A DNA stretch of 64,000 bases, taken from NCBI RefSeq assembly GCF_006385135.1, contig NZ_CP041025.1:2945501-3009500 (forward strand). The letters are read 5' to 3'. The translations under genes and the position numbers were made by a program. This DNA is from Paremcibacter congregatus (GTDB taxonomy: Bacteria > Pseudomonadota > Alphaproteobacteria > Sphingomonadales > Emcibacteraceae). Below, in pieces: positions 47,101 through 56,043 of this stretch; within the stretch, counting starts at the first letter, position 1; the number at the start of each line of letters is the position of its first letter. The notes under the pieces are model-generated. The model was not told the origin of the DNA. It worked only from the letters and a program-made list of their open reading frames with translations, and did no database searches.

Positions 47101-49383
47101 GTCAAGGGACAGAAGGTTCGCCTGACCCTCGCCGCCGTTGATGAGGGCATTCTCGGCCTGACCAACTTCTCAAGCCCCGATCCCATCGCGCATTTCCTCT
47201 CCCAACGCCGCCTCGGCATGGCGCTGGCCGATCTCTATGGTCGCCTGATCAAGCCTCTCGACGGCGTGCGCGGCAAGCTGCGCACAGGTGGAGACGCGGC
47301 CAGAATGTTTTCTGGCCTTGCACTGGAAAAAGCCGCCATGCAAGACGCCTCCGATGAAAACGCGCAAGGGGTGCAAACCAAAACCGTCAAAACGGTGGCG
47401 CTTTATCAGCGGGATATTCAGATCGATGAGACTGGCCGGGGCGAGATTACCCTCGACCTGCCCGATTTCAATGGCCGCTTGCGGCTGATGGCGGTGGCCT
47501 ACGGCGAAGATATTGTCGGACAGGGTGATCAGGAACTGATCGTGCGTGATCCGGTGGTCGCCGATATTCTGCTGCCGCGTTTCCTCTCCCCCGGCGATCA
47601 GGCGGAAACCACCCTCAGTCTGCATAACCTGAGCGGCAAGGACCGGACCTTTACCATCGACCTGAGCCACGCGACGGGCCTGAGCCTTAAGGGCGACAAA
47701 CGGCGGACCATTACCCTCGCCGATGGCCAGCGTTTTGAACAGGTGATCTCGCTCAAGGCTGACAGCACCGGCGACAGCAAGGTGGCCCTCACCGTCACCA
47801 GCGACGGCCTGCCGGCCATCCAGAGGGAATGGGACATCGCGGTGCGCCCGGCTCAACCCTTTGTCACCAAACGCGCCGTCGCCTATCTCGGCCAGGGCGA
47901 TCATGGCATGATCAGCCAGGACGACATCACCGGCGCCCTGCCCGGCACCCTCAGCGCCATGCTGACCCTGACCGACACGCCAGACTATAACGTACCGGAC
48001 CTGCTCGACAGTCTGTATCTCTACCCCTATGCCTGTGGCGAACAGACCACGTCACGGGCCCTGCCCCTGCTCTATTACGGCGATGACGCCGGGAAATGGA
48101 ACAAGGAATATGATCCGCTGACCATGCGGCGGGCGATCGACAAGGCGATCCGCCATCTGCTGCATCTGCAGAAACATGACGGCTCCTTCGCGCTCTGGCG
48201 CTCCACCGGCGATACCCACCCGTGGCTCACCGCCTATGTCTTCGAGTTCCTCAGCCGGGCGAAGGAGCAGAATATAGAGGTGCCCACCGCCGCCTATGAC
48301 CATGCCCGCAGCTGGCTGATGAATTACAGTAACCAGCGCAACTCCCGCGACCTGCATGTGATGGCCTATGTCCAGTATGTGTTGGCCCGCGTCGGCGATA
48401 TCCAGCCCAGCGTGGTGCGCTATTTCGCCGATAATAACGGCCGAAGCATCGAAACCAAACTGGGCCACGGCCATCTCGCCGCCGCCCTGAAACTGGTCGG
48501 GGAAACGCAGGCGTCGGAAGATTTCTTCCAACGCGCCCTGACCACCTTCCGACCAGAAGGGTCGCGATGGCGCTGGTTTCATGATTTCGGCTCCAACATG
48601 CGCGACAGCGCCACCCTCGCCGCCCTGATCGCGGAAAGCGCACCGAACAGCGAACGCGCCCAGCGGGTGATCGAGGCGCTGGACAAGGCCTTTGACCAGC
48701 GCGCCTATTTCAGCACCCAGGAACAGGCCTGGCTGCTGCTCGCCACTCATAGTCTCAGCCAAAAGGGTGGCGACCTCCATCTGGCGATCAACGGCAAGGC
48801 CCTTCCCGCTCACCCGGCGCCGCTGCGCTACAGCCTCAAGCCTGAGGCCATTCGTCACGGGTTCGATGTGGAAAACCGGGGACCGCAGACCATCCGCGCC
48901 ATTCAGTCGATCCGCGCAGTGCCGGACGCGCCCCTGCCGCCGGTCGCGAACGGGTTTGAGATCAGCCGAACTTTTCTCACCCTCGACGGCAAGCCGGTGG
49001 ATCTCGCCAACATCCGGCAGAATGACATGTTGCTGGTGGTGATTGAAGGCCGATCGGTCAATAAAATTGATCATGAGGCCCTGATTGTCGACCTGTTGCC
49101 TGCCGGTTTCGAGATCGAGAATGCCGCCATCGGTGGATTTGAAGGCGGCAAGGATATGAACTTCCTGCCCGCCAAAACAAACTTCCTCTATGAAGCGGCT
49201 CGCGATGATCGCTATGTCGCGGCATTGAATCTGGGCAATTACACACGCAAATTCGCCACGTCCTATATCGTGAGGGCGGTGACGCCTGGGACCTATCAAC
49301 TGCCCGCCGTTTTCGTCGAGGATATGTATAAGCCGCAATATCATGCCCGTGGCGACGTGGGACGGGTAACAATCCGGAAATAG
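44101..49383 (+). CDS. Bacterial alpha-2-macroglobulin family protein
   Basis: A large periplasmic protease trap, 1,760 aa. A signal peptide (LKLIKLILIVALWTPVAVQA) is followed by TPR-like helices (about 90-190, SWFSLSRNYSRRGQYEDAAT), then repeated MG domains, including the FLYTDRGVYRPGETV motif. The thioester site is CGEQ with Cys at about residue 1312, so covalent trapping is predicted. A receptor-binding-like domain closes the protein. There is no lipobox, unlike lipoprotein ECAM, so it is probably soluble or attached by other means. The start at 44101 follows GGGACG. It is paired with pbpC, the standard arrangement. Confidence 0.93.
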   Translation: MLKLIKLILIVALWTPVAVQAQTYTTPPKIDQKYQIPDRSGEAALLLKKIKLLHQRSRALAKGGQADRSVDDLISDLYLPDNVRDFNRTYSQEIDLARNPKNAHSWFSLSRNYSRRGQYEDAATAAFKAYQLEKNSRQRAEILAHMGEVYVELGQLEDGLNILHRSLELSPGDNIQRRITVIKERFFLTISDISVNVEQASPNACIVFSKALKHGQKAEDYVAVTGHKDLDITAKGTQICINGLNYGETYEVTIRKGLKGVEKTILDQDSIRKFTVQDRAPRTSFSQNSYVVSRTRDNVLPVTTVNVDSLELSLYLIPDRNLIHGTQRDFFTRLNQYSTNRISNEEGSLIWQGSVDITGGRNREINTLLPLDDMITDKQNGLYALVATMPGKKDEPEWRLRSRQKATQWLLVSDMGLMTFKGKDGLHVMVRSLESAKPLRKATVTLVARNNKILGTAKSDAQGLAHFPAGLVRGKGGDAPALISAETKAKDYNFLKLDTGYLDLSNRGVGGRSAPGEQDAFLYTDRGVYRPGETVKISALLRDPDSKALGALPLTFKVVKPDGAVLMEKVFTGDALGGYGFDIAIASAAIPGRYTVTSYLADETHALGMVSFQVEDFVPQRIRATLKTDADWIETGTQTEFLLQANFLYGPPASDLKSETRVQINRNPRPYPNYKDFSFGLIQDDFYAKTLPPITRTTDKDGRASLALDLKDLPDTSQPLLVYLQSFVFDVSGRPVDAKSAIPLRLRDVEVGLKKSFTGNLSDGDTATFDVIALDRKGQPVKNRTLAYELIKEDYYYSWYRQGDYWNSRRQITDTMVTTGEIITDETGRATVSHPAADGRYRLQIRDQKGDSAASLRYYVGWWSSGSVPNVPDELELSLKDKTTRSGEKITAFIKAPFAGKLTVMVMNDQLRHSKEYDLPKEGREIEIKVDGDWGPGAYLMATAFRPDAGDVSRLPVRAMGLAWFSIDQAKRKTRVSIEVPDSVLPRQTVTLPLQLDGEAVKGQKVRLTLAAVDEGILGLTNFSSPDPIAHFLSQRRLGMALADLYGRLIKPLDGVRGKLRTGGDAARMFSGLALEKAAMQDASDENAQGVQTKTVKTVALYQRDIQIDETGRGEITLDLPDFNGRLRLMAVAYGEDIVGQGDQELIVRDPVVADILLPRFLSPGDQAETTLSLHNLSGKDRTFTIDLSHATGLSLKGDKRRTITLADGQRFEQVISLKADSTGDSKVALTVTSDGLPAIQREWDIAVRPAQPFVTKRAVAYLGQGDHGMISQDDITGALPGTLSAMLTLTDTPDYNVPDLLDSLYLYPYACGEQTTSRALPLLYYGDDAGKWNKEYDPLTMRRAIDKAIRHLLHLQKHDGSFALWRSTGDTHPWLTAYVFEFLSRAKEQNIEVPTAAYDHARSWLMNYSNQRNSRDLHVMAYVQYVLARVGDIQPSVVRYFADNNGRSIETKLGHGHLAAALKLVGETQASEDFFQRALTTFRPEGSRWRWFHDFGSNMRDSATLAALIAESAPNSERAQRVIEALDKAFDQRAYFSTQEQAWLLLATHSLSQKGGDLHLAINGKALPAHPAPLRYSLKPEAIRHGFDVENRGPQTIRAIQSIRAVPDAPLPPVANGFEISRTFLTLDGKPVDLANIRQNDMLLVVIEGRSVNKIDHEALIVDLLPAGFEIENAAIGGFEGGKDMNFLPAKTNFLYEAARDDRYVAALNLGNYTRKFATSYIVRAVTPGTYQLPAVFVEDMYKPQYHARGDVGRVTIRK

Positions 49384-49386
49384 GTC

Positions 49387-51456
49387 ATGATGAAGCGTGC
49401 GACACGAAAATGGATCATCGGCGGGGCGGGCATTCTACTGCCTGTCCTGCTGCTGGCCATTCTCCATATCGCCTACCCGCTTGATCTCAGTCGCTATCAC
49501 AGCCTCTCGACAGAAGTGGTGGACAGAACAGGCCAACCCCTGCGTCAGTATCTCAGCGCCGATGGCTACCTGCGGCTCGCCACCCGTCCCGAGGACGTCG
49601 ATCCCAATTACATCAAGATGCTGATCGCCTATGAGGACCAGCGGTTTTACAGCCATGTCGGCGTCGATCCGCTGGCGCTAATCCGGGCAACGGGACAGGC
49701 AATCAGGTCGGGCCATGTCGTCTCCGGCGCCTCGACCCTGACCATGCAGGCGGCGCGCCTGCTCGAACCACGGGACCGGACATTTTCTGCCAAACTGATC
49801 GAGATGTTCCGCGCCGTGCAGCTGGAAATCACATATAGCAAACGCGAAATCCTGTCGATCTATCTCACCCTTGCGCCCTTTGGCGGCAATCGCGAGGGGG
49901 TGCGGGCCGCAAGCCTCGGCTATTTCAATCGCCCTCCGTCACAGCTCACCGCCGGGGAAGCCGCCCTGCTGGTCGCCCTGCCTCAGTCGCCGAGCTTCAC
50001 CCGGCCTGACCGCCATCCGACCCGTGCCCGCGCCGCCCGGGATAAGATCCTGCAGCGTATTCGCGACAGCAAGGCCTTTGCCCCAGACGTGATTGACCTA
50101 GCCCTGAAGGAGCCAATCAGTACACAGACCTATCCCCTGCCGCAAACCGCCCCCCATCTGGCCAACCGGCTGAAACAGGCGGCAAGGTCCTCCCGCATTG
50201 TCAGCAGCATCGACGGTGACCTGCAACGCTGGAACGAAGACGCCCTCGCCCGTTACCTGACCAAGCTGCCCGAGGGGGCCACCGCCGCCGTGGTCGTCGT
50301 GGAAAACAAAAGCCGCCAGGTGGTAAGCTATGTCGGCTCGGCTCATTTCAGTGCCGAGTCAACGGACGGTTATGTCGATATGGCGCAGGCGGTCCGATCT
50401 CCCGGATCAACGCTGAAACCGATGATTTACGGCATGGCGCTGGATCGCGGGCTTGCCCATCCGTTAAGCCTGATCCATGACGCGCCCACCGCTTTTGGCG
50501 ATTATCAGCCGAAGAATTTCGAGGATACCCATTACGGTGATGTAACCTTGACGGATGCGCTGCAACTGTCCCTTAACGTCCCGGCGGTGATCGCACTGGA
50601 ACGCATCGGCCCGACCCGCTTTGTCGAAAGCCTGCGCCGCGAAGGTCTCACCCTCGCCCTGCCGGGGCTCAGCCAGAAAGCCGGACTTGCCGTCGCCCTT
50701 GGCGGGGTGGGCAGCCGTCTGGATGAGCTGGTCGCCACCTATGCCGCGCTGGCCGGCGATGGCCGCCTGCAGCCACTCTCTTTTGACAAGAACAGCCCAC
50801 CTTATTCGGATAAACCCCCTTTCCTTGACGAGAAAAGCCGCATCCAGCTGGCGAAAATCCTGCGCGGGGTGCGGGCCCCGGCGGGCATGATAGAAGAAGG
50901 CGTGATGCCAACCCGGCGGGATATCTCCTACAAAACCGGCACGTCATATGGGTTCCGCGACGCCTGGGCCATCGGGTATAATCGCGATTACACGGTCGGC
51001 GTCTGGATCGGCCGCCCGGACGGCGCACCGGTGCCGGGGCTGTTCGGGGCCAGCGCCGCCGCCCCTTTCCTGTTCCGCGTCTTTGACCGGTTGCCAGACG
51101 CTCCTGGCGCGCATCTTGACCATCCCGCCGCGGACAGATGGGCGGAACTTCCCCCGGCCTTGCAACGCCTTGACCGGCTGGGCAGCCGTCACCACTGGGC
51201 CCGGAAAAGTCCCCCACCGCAAATCACCTATCCGCTCACTGGCAGCCTGCTTACGCTACCGCAAGAGGGACGAAGCCTGACCTTCGAGGCCACGGGCGGC
51301 AAACGACCTTTCACCTGGGTGGTCAATGGCACGCCCCTGCCGCAAAAACGCTGGTCGCGCAAAATTTCCTGGCGTCCGGATGGGGCGGGCTTTAGCGAAA
51401 TCACCCTGATCGACGCCCTTGGCCGCCGGGTGACCGCCGATATAAAAATCCAGTAA
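49387..51456 (+). CDS. pbpC: Penicillin-binding protein 1C
   Basis: A bifunctional class A PBP, 689 aa, with one N-terminal membrane helix (about 12-30). The GT51 glycosyltransferase domain has EDQRFYSHVGVDPLALIRA, GASTLTMQAAR and ITYSKREILSIYL. The transpeptidase domain has the SxxK site SPGSTLKP, the SxN motif LSLNVPA, and KTGT in SYKTGTSYGF. A C-terminal BiPBP_C domain is complete (SPPPQITYPLTGSL to the end). It starts 4 bp after the alpha-2-macroglobulin stop. The pair is thought to protect and repair the wall after attack by foreign proteases and lytic enzymes. Confidence 0.95.
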   Translation: MMKRATRKWIIGGAGILLPVLLLAILHIAYPLDLSRYHSLSTEVVDRTGQPLRQYLSADGYLRLATRPEDVDPNYIKMLIAYEDQRFYSHVGVDPLALIRATGQAIRSGHVVSGASTLTMQAARLLEPRDRTFSAKLIEMFRAVQLEITYSKREILSIYLTLAPFGGNREGVRAASLGYFNRPPSQLTAGEAALLVALPQSPSFTRPDRHPTRARAARDKILQRIRDSKAFAPDVIDLALKEPISTQTYPLPQTAPHLANRLKQAARSSRIVSSIDGDLQRWNEDALARYLTKLPEGATAAVVVVENKSRQVVSYVGSAHFSAESTDGYVDMAQAVRSPGSTLKPMIYGMALDRGLAHPLSLIHDAPTAFGDYQPKNFEDTHYGDVTLTDALQLSLNVPAVIALERIGPTRFVESLRREGLTLALPGLSQKAGLAVALGGVGSRLDELVATYAALAGDGRLQPLSFDKNSPPYSDKPPFLDEKSRIQLAKILRGVRAPAGMIEEGVMPTRRDISYKTGTSYGFRDAWAIGYNRDYTVGVWIGRPDGAPVPGLFGASAAAPFLFRVFDRLPDAPGAHLDHPAADRWAELPPALQRLDRLGSRHHWARKSPPPQITYPLTGSLLTLPQEGRSLTFEATGGKRPFTWVVNGTPLPQKRWSRKISWRPDGAGFSEITLIDALGRRVTADIKIQ

Positions 51457-51467
51457 ATGTGCGAAGT

Positions 51468-51481
51468 TTGACATCCGTCAA
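51468..51481. promoter_or_regulatory. FNR/FixK/Dnr-like operator
   Basis: TTGACATCCGTCAA is a perfect inverted repeat TTGAC-N4-GTCAA with the half-site spacing of CRP/FNR-family anaerobic regulators (FNR consensus TTGAT-N4-ATCAA). It lies 73 bp before the formate/nitrite transporter start. A further TTGAC half-site follows at 51486-51490. Confidence 0.6.
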
Positions 51482-51553
51482 TTTTTTGACGGGAGACACC
51501 CTTAGTCTTAGCGTTGGGATAGTTTCACAGTATATTCTTTAAGAGGTTAACTT

Positions 51554-52333
51554 TTGCACCAGGATAATACGCGGCATTTTTCAGACATTGCCGTCCGGAA
51601 AATTGAACATCTGAAGCAGAATCCATTGGGATTCTTTATTTCCACCATGATGGCCGGCGCTTATGTCGGCATCGGCATTATCCTGATCCTCACCTTGGGT
51701 AATGAGGCCGAGCCCTCATCCCGGAAACTGATTATGGGGTGCTTCTTCGGCATTACCCTGACCTTGATAGTTTTCGCCGGCGCCGAATTATTTTCCGGCC
51801 ATACCATGTATATGACCTTCGGGTTCTTCTATCGCAAAGTACGGGCCACAACGGTTATTCTGGATTGGATCATCTGTTGGTACGGCAATCTGTTCGGGGC
51901 ACTGATGCTGTCGATTCTGTTTATGCTCGGCGGCGGGGGCGGCTGGGCTGAAGACCCGACCAGCCTAGTGCACAGTCTGGCGGCGGCCAAAATGAACAGC
52001 AGCATTATTGAACTTCTCTCCCGCTCCATTATCTGTAACTGGCTGATCTGCCTCGCCATCTGGATGTCGACAAAAACCAAAAGCGATACGGCAAAATGCA
52101 TCCTTATTTTCTGGTGCCTGTTTGCTTTTGTCGCCGCCGGCTTCGAACATGGCATCGCCAATATGACTGTCTTCACCATATCCATGCTGGGCCATCATCC
52201 GGAGAGCGTCACCCTGATGGGCGGTCTTTATAATCTTCTCTGGGTTTCGGTGGGCAATATCATCGGCGGTGCGGGTTTTATCGGCGTCGCCTACTATCTG
52301 ACTTCCAACCCTCTTTTTCCCAAAAAAGATTAA
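51554..52333 (+). CDS. Formate/nitrite transporter family channel (FocA/NirC)
   Basis: A pentameric inner-membrane channel for formate, nitrite or a related small anion, 259 aa with six membrane helices. Family features are GAYVGIGIILILTLGN, AGAELFSGHTMYMTFG, NWLICLAIWMSTKTKS, and GFEHGIANMTVFT with the conserved pore His. The last resembles NirC/FocA helix 5. The start is a TTG at 51554, supported by AAGAGG 7 nt upstream. It looks monocistronic, with an FNR-like box in front, fitting oxygen-limited expression. The substrate cannot be told apart from sequence. Confidence 0.88.
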   Translation: MHQDNTRHFSDIAVRKIEHLKQNPLGFFISTMMAGAYVGIGIILILTLGNEAEPSSRKLIMGCFFGITLTLIVFAGAELFSGHTMYMTFGFFYRKVRATTVILDWIICWYGNLFGALMLSILFMLGGGGGWAEDPTSLVHSLAAAKMNSSIIELLSRSIICNWLICLAIWMSTKTKSDTAKCILIFWCLFAFVAAGFEHGIANMTVFTISMLGHHPESVTLMGGLYNLLWVSVGNIIGGAGFIGVAYYLTSNPLFPKKD

Positions 52334-52405
52334 CACTGGACGGTGCGTCATAACTATTGCAATGCCTGTGCGAACAGGCTATTGATCTGTCTTCACATCG
52401 GTTAT

Positions 52406-52479
52406 GCGGGTGTGGTTCAATGGTAGAACGAAAGCTTCCCAAGCTTTAGACGAGGGTTCGATTCCCTTCACCCGCTCCA
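52406..52479 (+). tRNA. tRNA-Gly (anticodon CCC)
   Basis: 74-nt cloverleaf: acceptor GCGGGTG/CACCCGC, D-loop TTCAATGGTAGAA, anticodon stem AAAGC/GCTTT with loop TTCCCAA (CCC), T-loop GTTCGATTC, and encoded CCA at 52477-52479. Confidence 0.96.
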
Positions 52480-52647
52480 ACCTCTTCAACGCACCAACGG
52501 CGGCAACCTCATCTCACCCTGACCAGCGATATTTTCTGCCTAAAACAAATCATACAAACTCTTGCTTTTAAGATCGCCCCCATTAACCTTTCGTTTGCAT
52601 CCGGTATCCTATACTCATTTTCTTTAAGGATAAAATAATGTTCGTGT

Positions 52648-53208
52648 ATGAGGACCCCCGTGACTGAAGAAACATTTCACAACAAAAAAATACTGATTCT
52701 GGATGATGATCGGTATATGGCAGGCATACTTCGTTCCATTCTTGAAATTTTCAACATTGGACATATCAGCCTGACCGCCTCTACGGACGAGGCCATAAAA
52801 TCACTCCAGAACCGGACATTTGATTGTGTCTTCGTTGACAACCTGATCAGCGCTGATAACGGTATGAATCTGGTTGAATATGTTCGTAAATCCCAGGATG
52901 ATCAAAAGCGCAAGATACCAATTATCCTTTGTACCGCCTTTACCGGCCTCCGGTCCATTCTCACGGCCAGAGACACCGGCGTCACTGAAGTTCTGGCCAA
53001 GCCCATTTCCCCGGAACAGGTTATGAGTAAGCTGGGCAATGCATTATTCAATCCACGTCCTTTTATTTTTTGCGACGTTTATACCGGCCCTGATCGCCGG
53101 CGCAGAATAAACCGGGACGGAGACGTGAAAGAAAAACGTCGGACGGAAGAAGTCATTCTGGAAGATACAGAAAAACCCCCGCTTCCGCCACAGGAGACAA
53201 CCCCATGA
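52648..53208 (+). CDS. Response regulator receiver protein
   Basis: A 186-aa protein with one receiver domain (about 13-133) and a charged tail. Acidic residues DDD (19-21), phospho-acceptor Asp64 in FVDNLIS, Thr in LCTAFTG and Lys in LAKPIS complete the active site. The tail YTGPDRRRRINRDG is a pattern common after alphaproteobacterial receivers. There is no DNA-binding domain, so it acts through protein contacts. A GTG at 52660, with GAGGA 5 nt before it, is an alternative start. It overlaps the next gene by 4 bp. Confidence 0.82.
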   Translation: MRTPVTEETFHNKKILILDDDRYMAGILRSILEIFNIGHISLTASTDEAIKSLQNRTFDCVFVDNLISADNGMNLVEYVRKSQDDQKRKIPIILCTAFTGLRSILTARDTGVTEVLAKPISPEQVMSKLGNALFNPRPFIFCDVYTGPDRRRRINRDGDVKEKRRTEEVILEDTEKPPLPPQETTP

Positions 53209-53606
53209 GCAAAAATCAACATACCCTCCAGCAACGTGAGATGATTCTGCGGGCACAAAATTTTCTAGACGCTGAAAGCGTTGGCTATGGCGAAAAACTG
53301 GCTGCCCTGATTGAGCAACTAAGAGCCGCGCTTGACTCCCAGGACCTGGCACAGGCGATACGAACCACTGACCTGATCCAGGGGCAGGCAGGAACCTTTG
53401 GCTGGTCTTTGGCGACCGAAGTTGCCGGATGGCTCAAACGGCTGCTCAATAAACAGAAGGAGGAGGGTATAAAAATACAGGTGAACGATCTTTTTCTCGA
53501 GAGTTTCGACCGGATCCTGACGGAGAAAATCAAAACGGAGTGTGAAGCCGCCGTGACGCTTTTGCTTCATATAGAAGCGACCCTCAAACATATCAAGGAA
53601 CAGTAA
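53205..53606 (+). CDS. Hpt-like four-helix protein lacking the phospho-histidine
   Basis: A 133-aa all-helical protein. Residues 54-75 (TTDLIQGQAGTFGWSLATEV) align with the histidine phosphotransfer signature AHxLKGQAGTFG, but the phosphorylated His is Asp56 and the usual Lys is Gln59. It therefore probably cannot carry phosphate in the normal way. ATGA overlap with the receiver gene implies the two proteins work together, perhaps as a binding partner or competitor in a phosphorelay. The Hpt assignment is from motif recognition and helix content. Confidence 0.55.
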   Translation: MSKNQHTLQQREMILRAQNFLDAESVGYGEKLAALIEQLRAALDSQDLAQAIRTTDLIQGQAGTFGWSLATEVAGWLKRLLNKQKEEGIKIQVNDLFLESFDRILTEKIKTECEAAVTLLLHIEATLKHIKEQ

Positions 53607-53647
53607 CCTGAATGTGGAATTTGAGGGAGCAATCATCGAAAGGGAAA

Positions 53648-53725
53648 TGGGGCGAGTGACCGGGATTGAACCGGCGACTTCCAGAATCACAATCTGGCGC
53701 TCTAACCAACTGAGCTACACCCGCC
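53648..53725 (-). tRNA. tRNA-His (anticodon GTG)
   Basis: 78-nt cloverleaf on the minus strand. An encoded extra 5' G opposite C73 (the tRNA-His identity element) precedes acceptor GCGGGTG/CACTCGC. Anticodon stem CCAGA/TCTGG with loop TTGTGAT gives GTG, and CCA is encoded at 53650-53648. Confidence 0.96.
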
Positions 53726-53961
53726 ATAGGTATAAGTGAGGCTCTTTTACGTTCCCTTTGCCACAGCGTCAAGAGAAGATTTTGTCTTTTACAATAATCT
53801 TTTTCCCAGAACTTATTTTTTCCGCTCACAACCTTGGCTTCTCTTCACAAAGCCTTAATCTGCCTATTTTTTAATCAATACTAGCATATTTTTTAGTCAT
53901 ACGCCTAAAAAACATCAGAAACAAATTTGATTATCGACGGAAAACTGCCCTCCTTAAAAAC

Positions 53962-53978
53962 TGGCACGAATTATGCTT
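53962..53978 (+). promoter_or_regulatory. Sigma-54 promoter of glnB-glnA
   Basis: TGGCACGAATTATGCTT has -24 TGGCAC and a -12 GC exactly 10 nt after GG; the -12 element ATGC is one base from TTGC. It lies about 76 bp before the glnB ATG, as expected for NtrC-controlled nitrogen genes. I could not identify clear NtrC sites upstream. The 328-bp gap from tRNA-His is otherwise AT-rich without genes. Confidence 0.7.
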
Positions 53979-54044
53979 ATATAGAGATCATAAATGGAAA
54001 TCTTACGAAAATTCGCGTGAATTAATTTTAAAGTTTTAAGGTAA

Positions 54045-54392
<348 letters not shown>

Positions 54393-54458
54393 GGCGGAAA
54401 ACCTCCTTAACTCTATATAATACCTTTGTTATTCTCCAATTTATCGGGAAAAGAAAAA

Positions 54459-55868
54459 ATGTCTGATGTAAATACCGTTCTTGAAATGATTAAAGAAAAA
54501 GATATTGCCTTCGTTGATCTGCGGTTCACCGACCCAAAAGGCAAATGGCAGCATCTTACGATGGATGCCAGCGTCATGGACGAGGATATGCTGGAAGAAG
54601 GCGTCATGTTTGACGGTTCCTCCATTTCCGGCTGGAAAGCTATTAATGAATCCGACATGATTCTGATGCCAGATACCAGCCATATCACCATGGATCCTTT
54701 CATGGATCATCCAACGATGGTTCTTTTCTGCTCGATCGTTGATCCGGCAACCGGAGAAGGTTATGGCCGCGATCCCCGCTCCATCGCCCAGCGCGCGGAA
54801 GAATACCTCAAATATACCGGCATTGGCGATACCGCCTATTTTGGTCCAGAACCTGAATTTTTCATGTTTGACGACGTGAAATTCAAGGTTAGCTATAACG
54901 GCTCCTCCTATTCTCTCGACGATGTCGAAGGCCCGTATAACTCCGATCGCCAGGAAGAATTCGGCAACCCGGCCCACCGTCCCGGTGTCAAAGGCGGCTA
55001 CTTCCCCGTTGCCCCGGTTGACACCTGCTGCAACATTCGCGGTGAAATGGTCACCATCATGAAAGAACTCGGCCTGCCGATGGACAAACACCATCATGAA
55101 GTGGCCCCGTCACAGCATGAGCTTGGCATGATGTTCGGCACCCTCGTTCAGACCGCTGACCGGGTACAGATCAACAAATACGTCACTCATCAGGTCGCCC
55201 ATGAACATGGCAAGACTGCCACCTTCATGCCAAAACCTGTTGCAGAAGATAACGGTTCAGGCATGCACACCCACATGTCCATCTGGAAAGATGGCGAGCC
55301 TCTTTTCGCCGGAAGCGGCTATGCAGACCTGTCCGACATGGCGCTGTATTATATTGGCGGCATCATCAAACATGCCAAGGCGCTGAACGCCTTCACCAAT
55401 GCTTCCACCAACAGCTACAAGCGTCTGGTGCCCGGCTTTGAAGCCCCGGTTCTGCTGGCCTATTCCGCCCGCAACCGGTCCGCATCCTGCCGTATTCCAT
55501 ACAGCACCAGCCCGAAAGGCAAGCGTGTTGAAATCCGCTTCCCGGATCCAACAGCCAACCCGTATCTGGCCTTTGCTGCCATGATGATGGCAGGCCTTGA
55601 CGGCATCGAGAATAAAATCCACCCTGGCGACGCCATGGACAAAGATCTCTATGCCCTGCCACCGGAAGAGCTGAAAGAGGTGCCGACCGTAGCGGCCTCA
55701 CTTGAAGAAGCCCTAGCGGCTCTGGATGCTGATCGGGAATTCCTGAAAAAAGGCGATGTCTTCTCTGATGACCAGATTGACGCCTATATCGACCTTAAAC
55801 AGGAAGAAGTTGACGCGGTTCGGGTATTGCCTCACCCGAAAGAATTCCAGCTGTATTATTCTGTATAA
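54459..55868 (+). CDS. glnA: Glutamine synthetase type I
   Basis: ATP-dependent glutamine formation from glutamate and ammonia. 469 aa, the canonical bacterial length. Signatures are [18 protein letters not shown] near the N-terminus, [14 protein letters not shown] for ATP and metal binding, [10 protein letters not shown], and [10 protein letters not shown] with the adenylylation Tyr near residue 398, indicating GSI-beta control by GlnE. I start at the ATG at 54459, after CGGGAAAAG. Cotranscribed with glnB. Confidence 0.98.
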   Translation: MSDVNTVLEMIKEKDIAFVDLRFTDPKGKWQHLTMDASVMDEDMLEEGVMFDGSSISGWKAINESDMILMPDTSHITMDPFMDHPTMVLFCSIVDPATGEGYGRDPRSIAQRAEEYLKYTGIGDTAYFGPEPEFFMFDDVKFKVSYNGSSYSLDDVEGPYNSDRQEEFGNPAHRPGVKGGYFPVAPVDTCCNIRGEMVTIMKELGLPMDKHHHEVAPSQHELGMMFGTLVQTADRVQINKYVTHQVAHEHGKTATFMPKPVAEDNGSGMHTHMSIWKDGEPLFAGSGYADLSDMALYYIGGIIKHAKALNAFTNASTNSYKRLVPGFEAPVLLAYSARNRSASCRIPYSTSPKGKRVEIRFPDPTANPYLAFAAMMMAGLDGIENKIHPGDAMDKDLYALPPEELKEVPTVAASLEEALAALDADREFLKKGDVFSDDQIDAYIDLKQEEVDAVRVLPHPKEFQLYYSV

Positions 55869-55886
55869 TACACAGATGCCCGTTAC

Positions 55887-55917
55887 ATCCCCAGCCTTCG
55901 GGCTGGGGATTTTTTTT
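55887..55917 (+). terminator. Intrinsic terminator of glnB-glnA
   Basis: A perfect 10-bp stem ATCCCCAGCC/GGCTGGGGAT closed by a TTCG tetraloop and followed by a run of eight T. Confidence 0.97.
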
Positions 55918-56043
55918 ATGGCAAAATATAGCTTTTATTAGACAAATGTTAAATATTTCCGTTAAAGATGGGGCTTGGAAAGCTCCAATTCCGCAACGTA
56001 ATAAAAGAAAAGCCCCCAGGGCCAGATAATAAAGACGGGTAAT

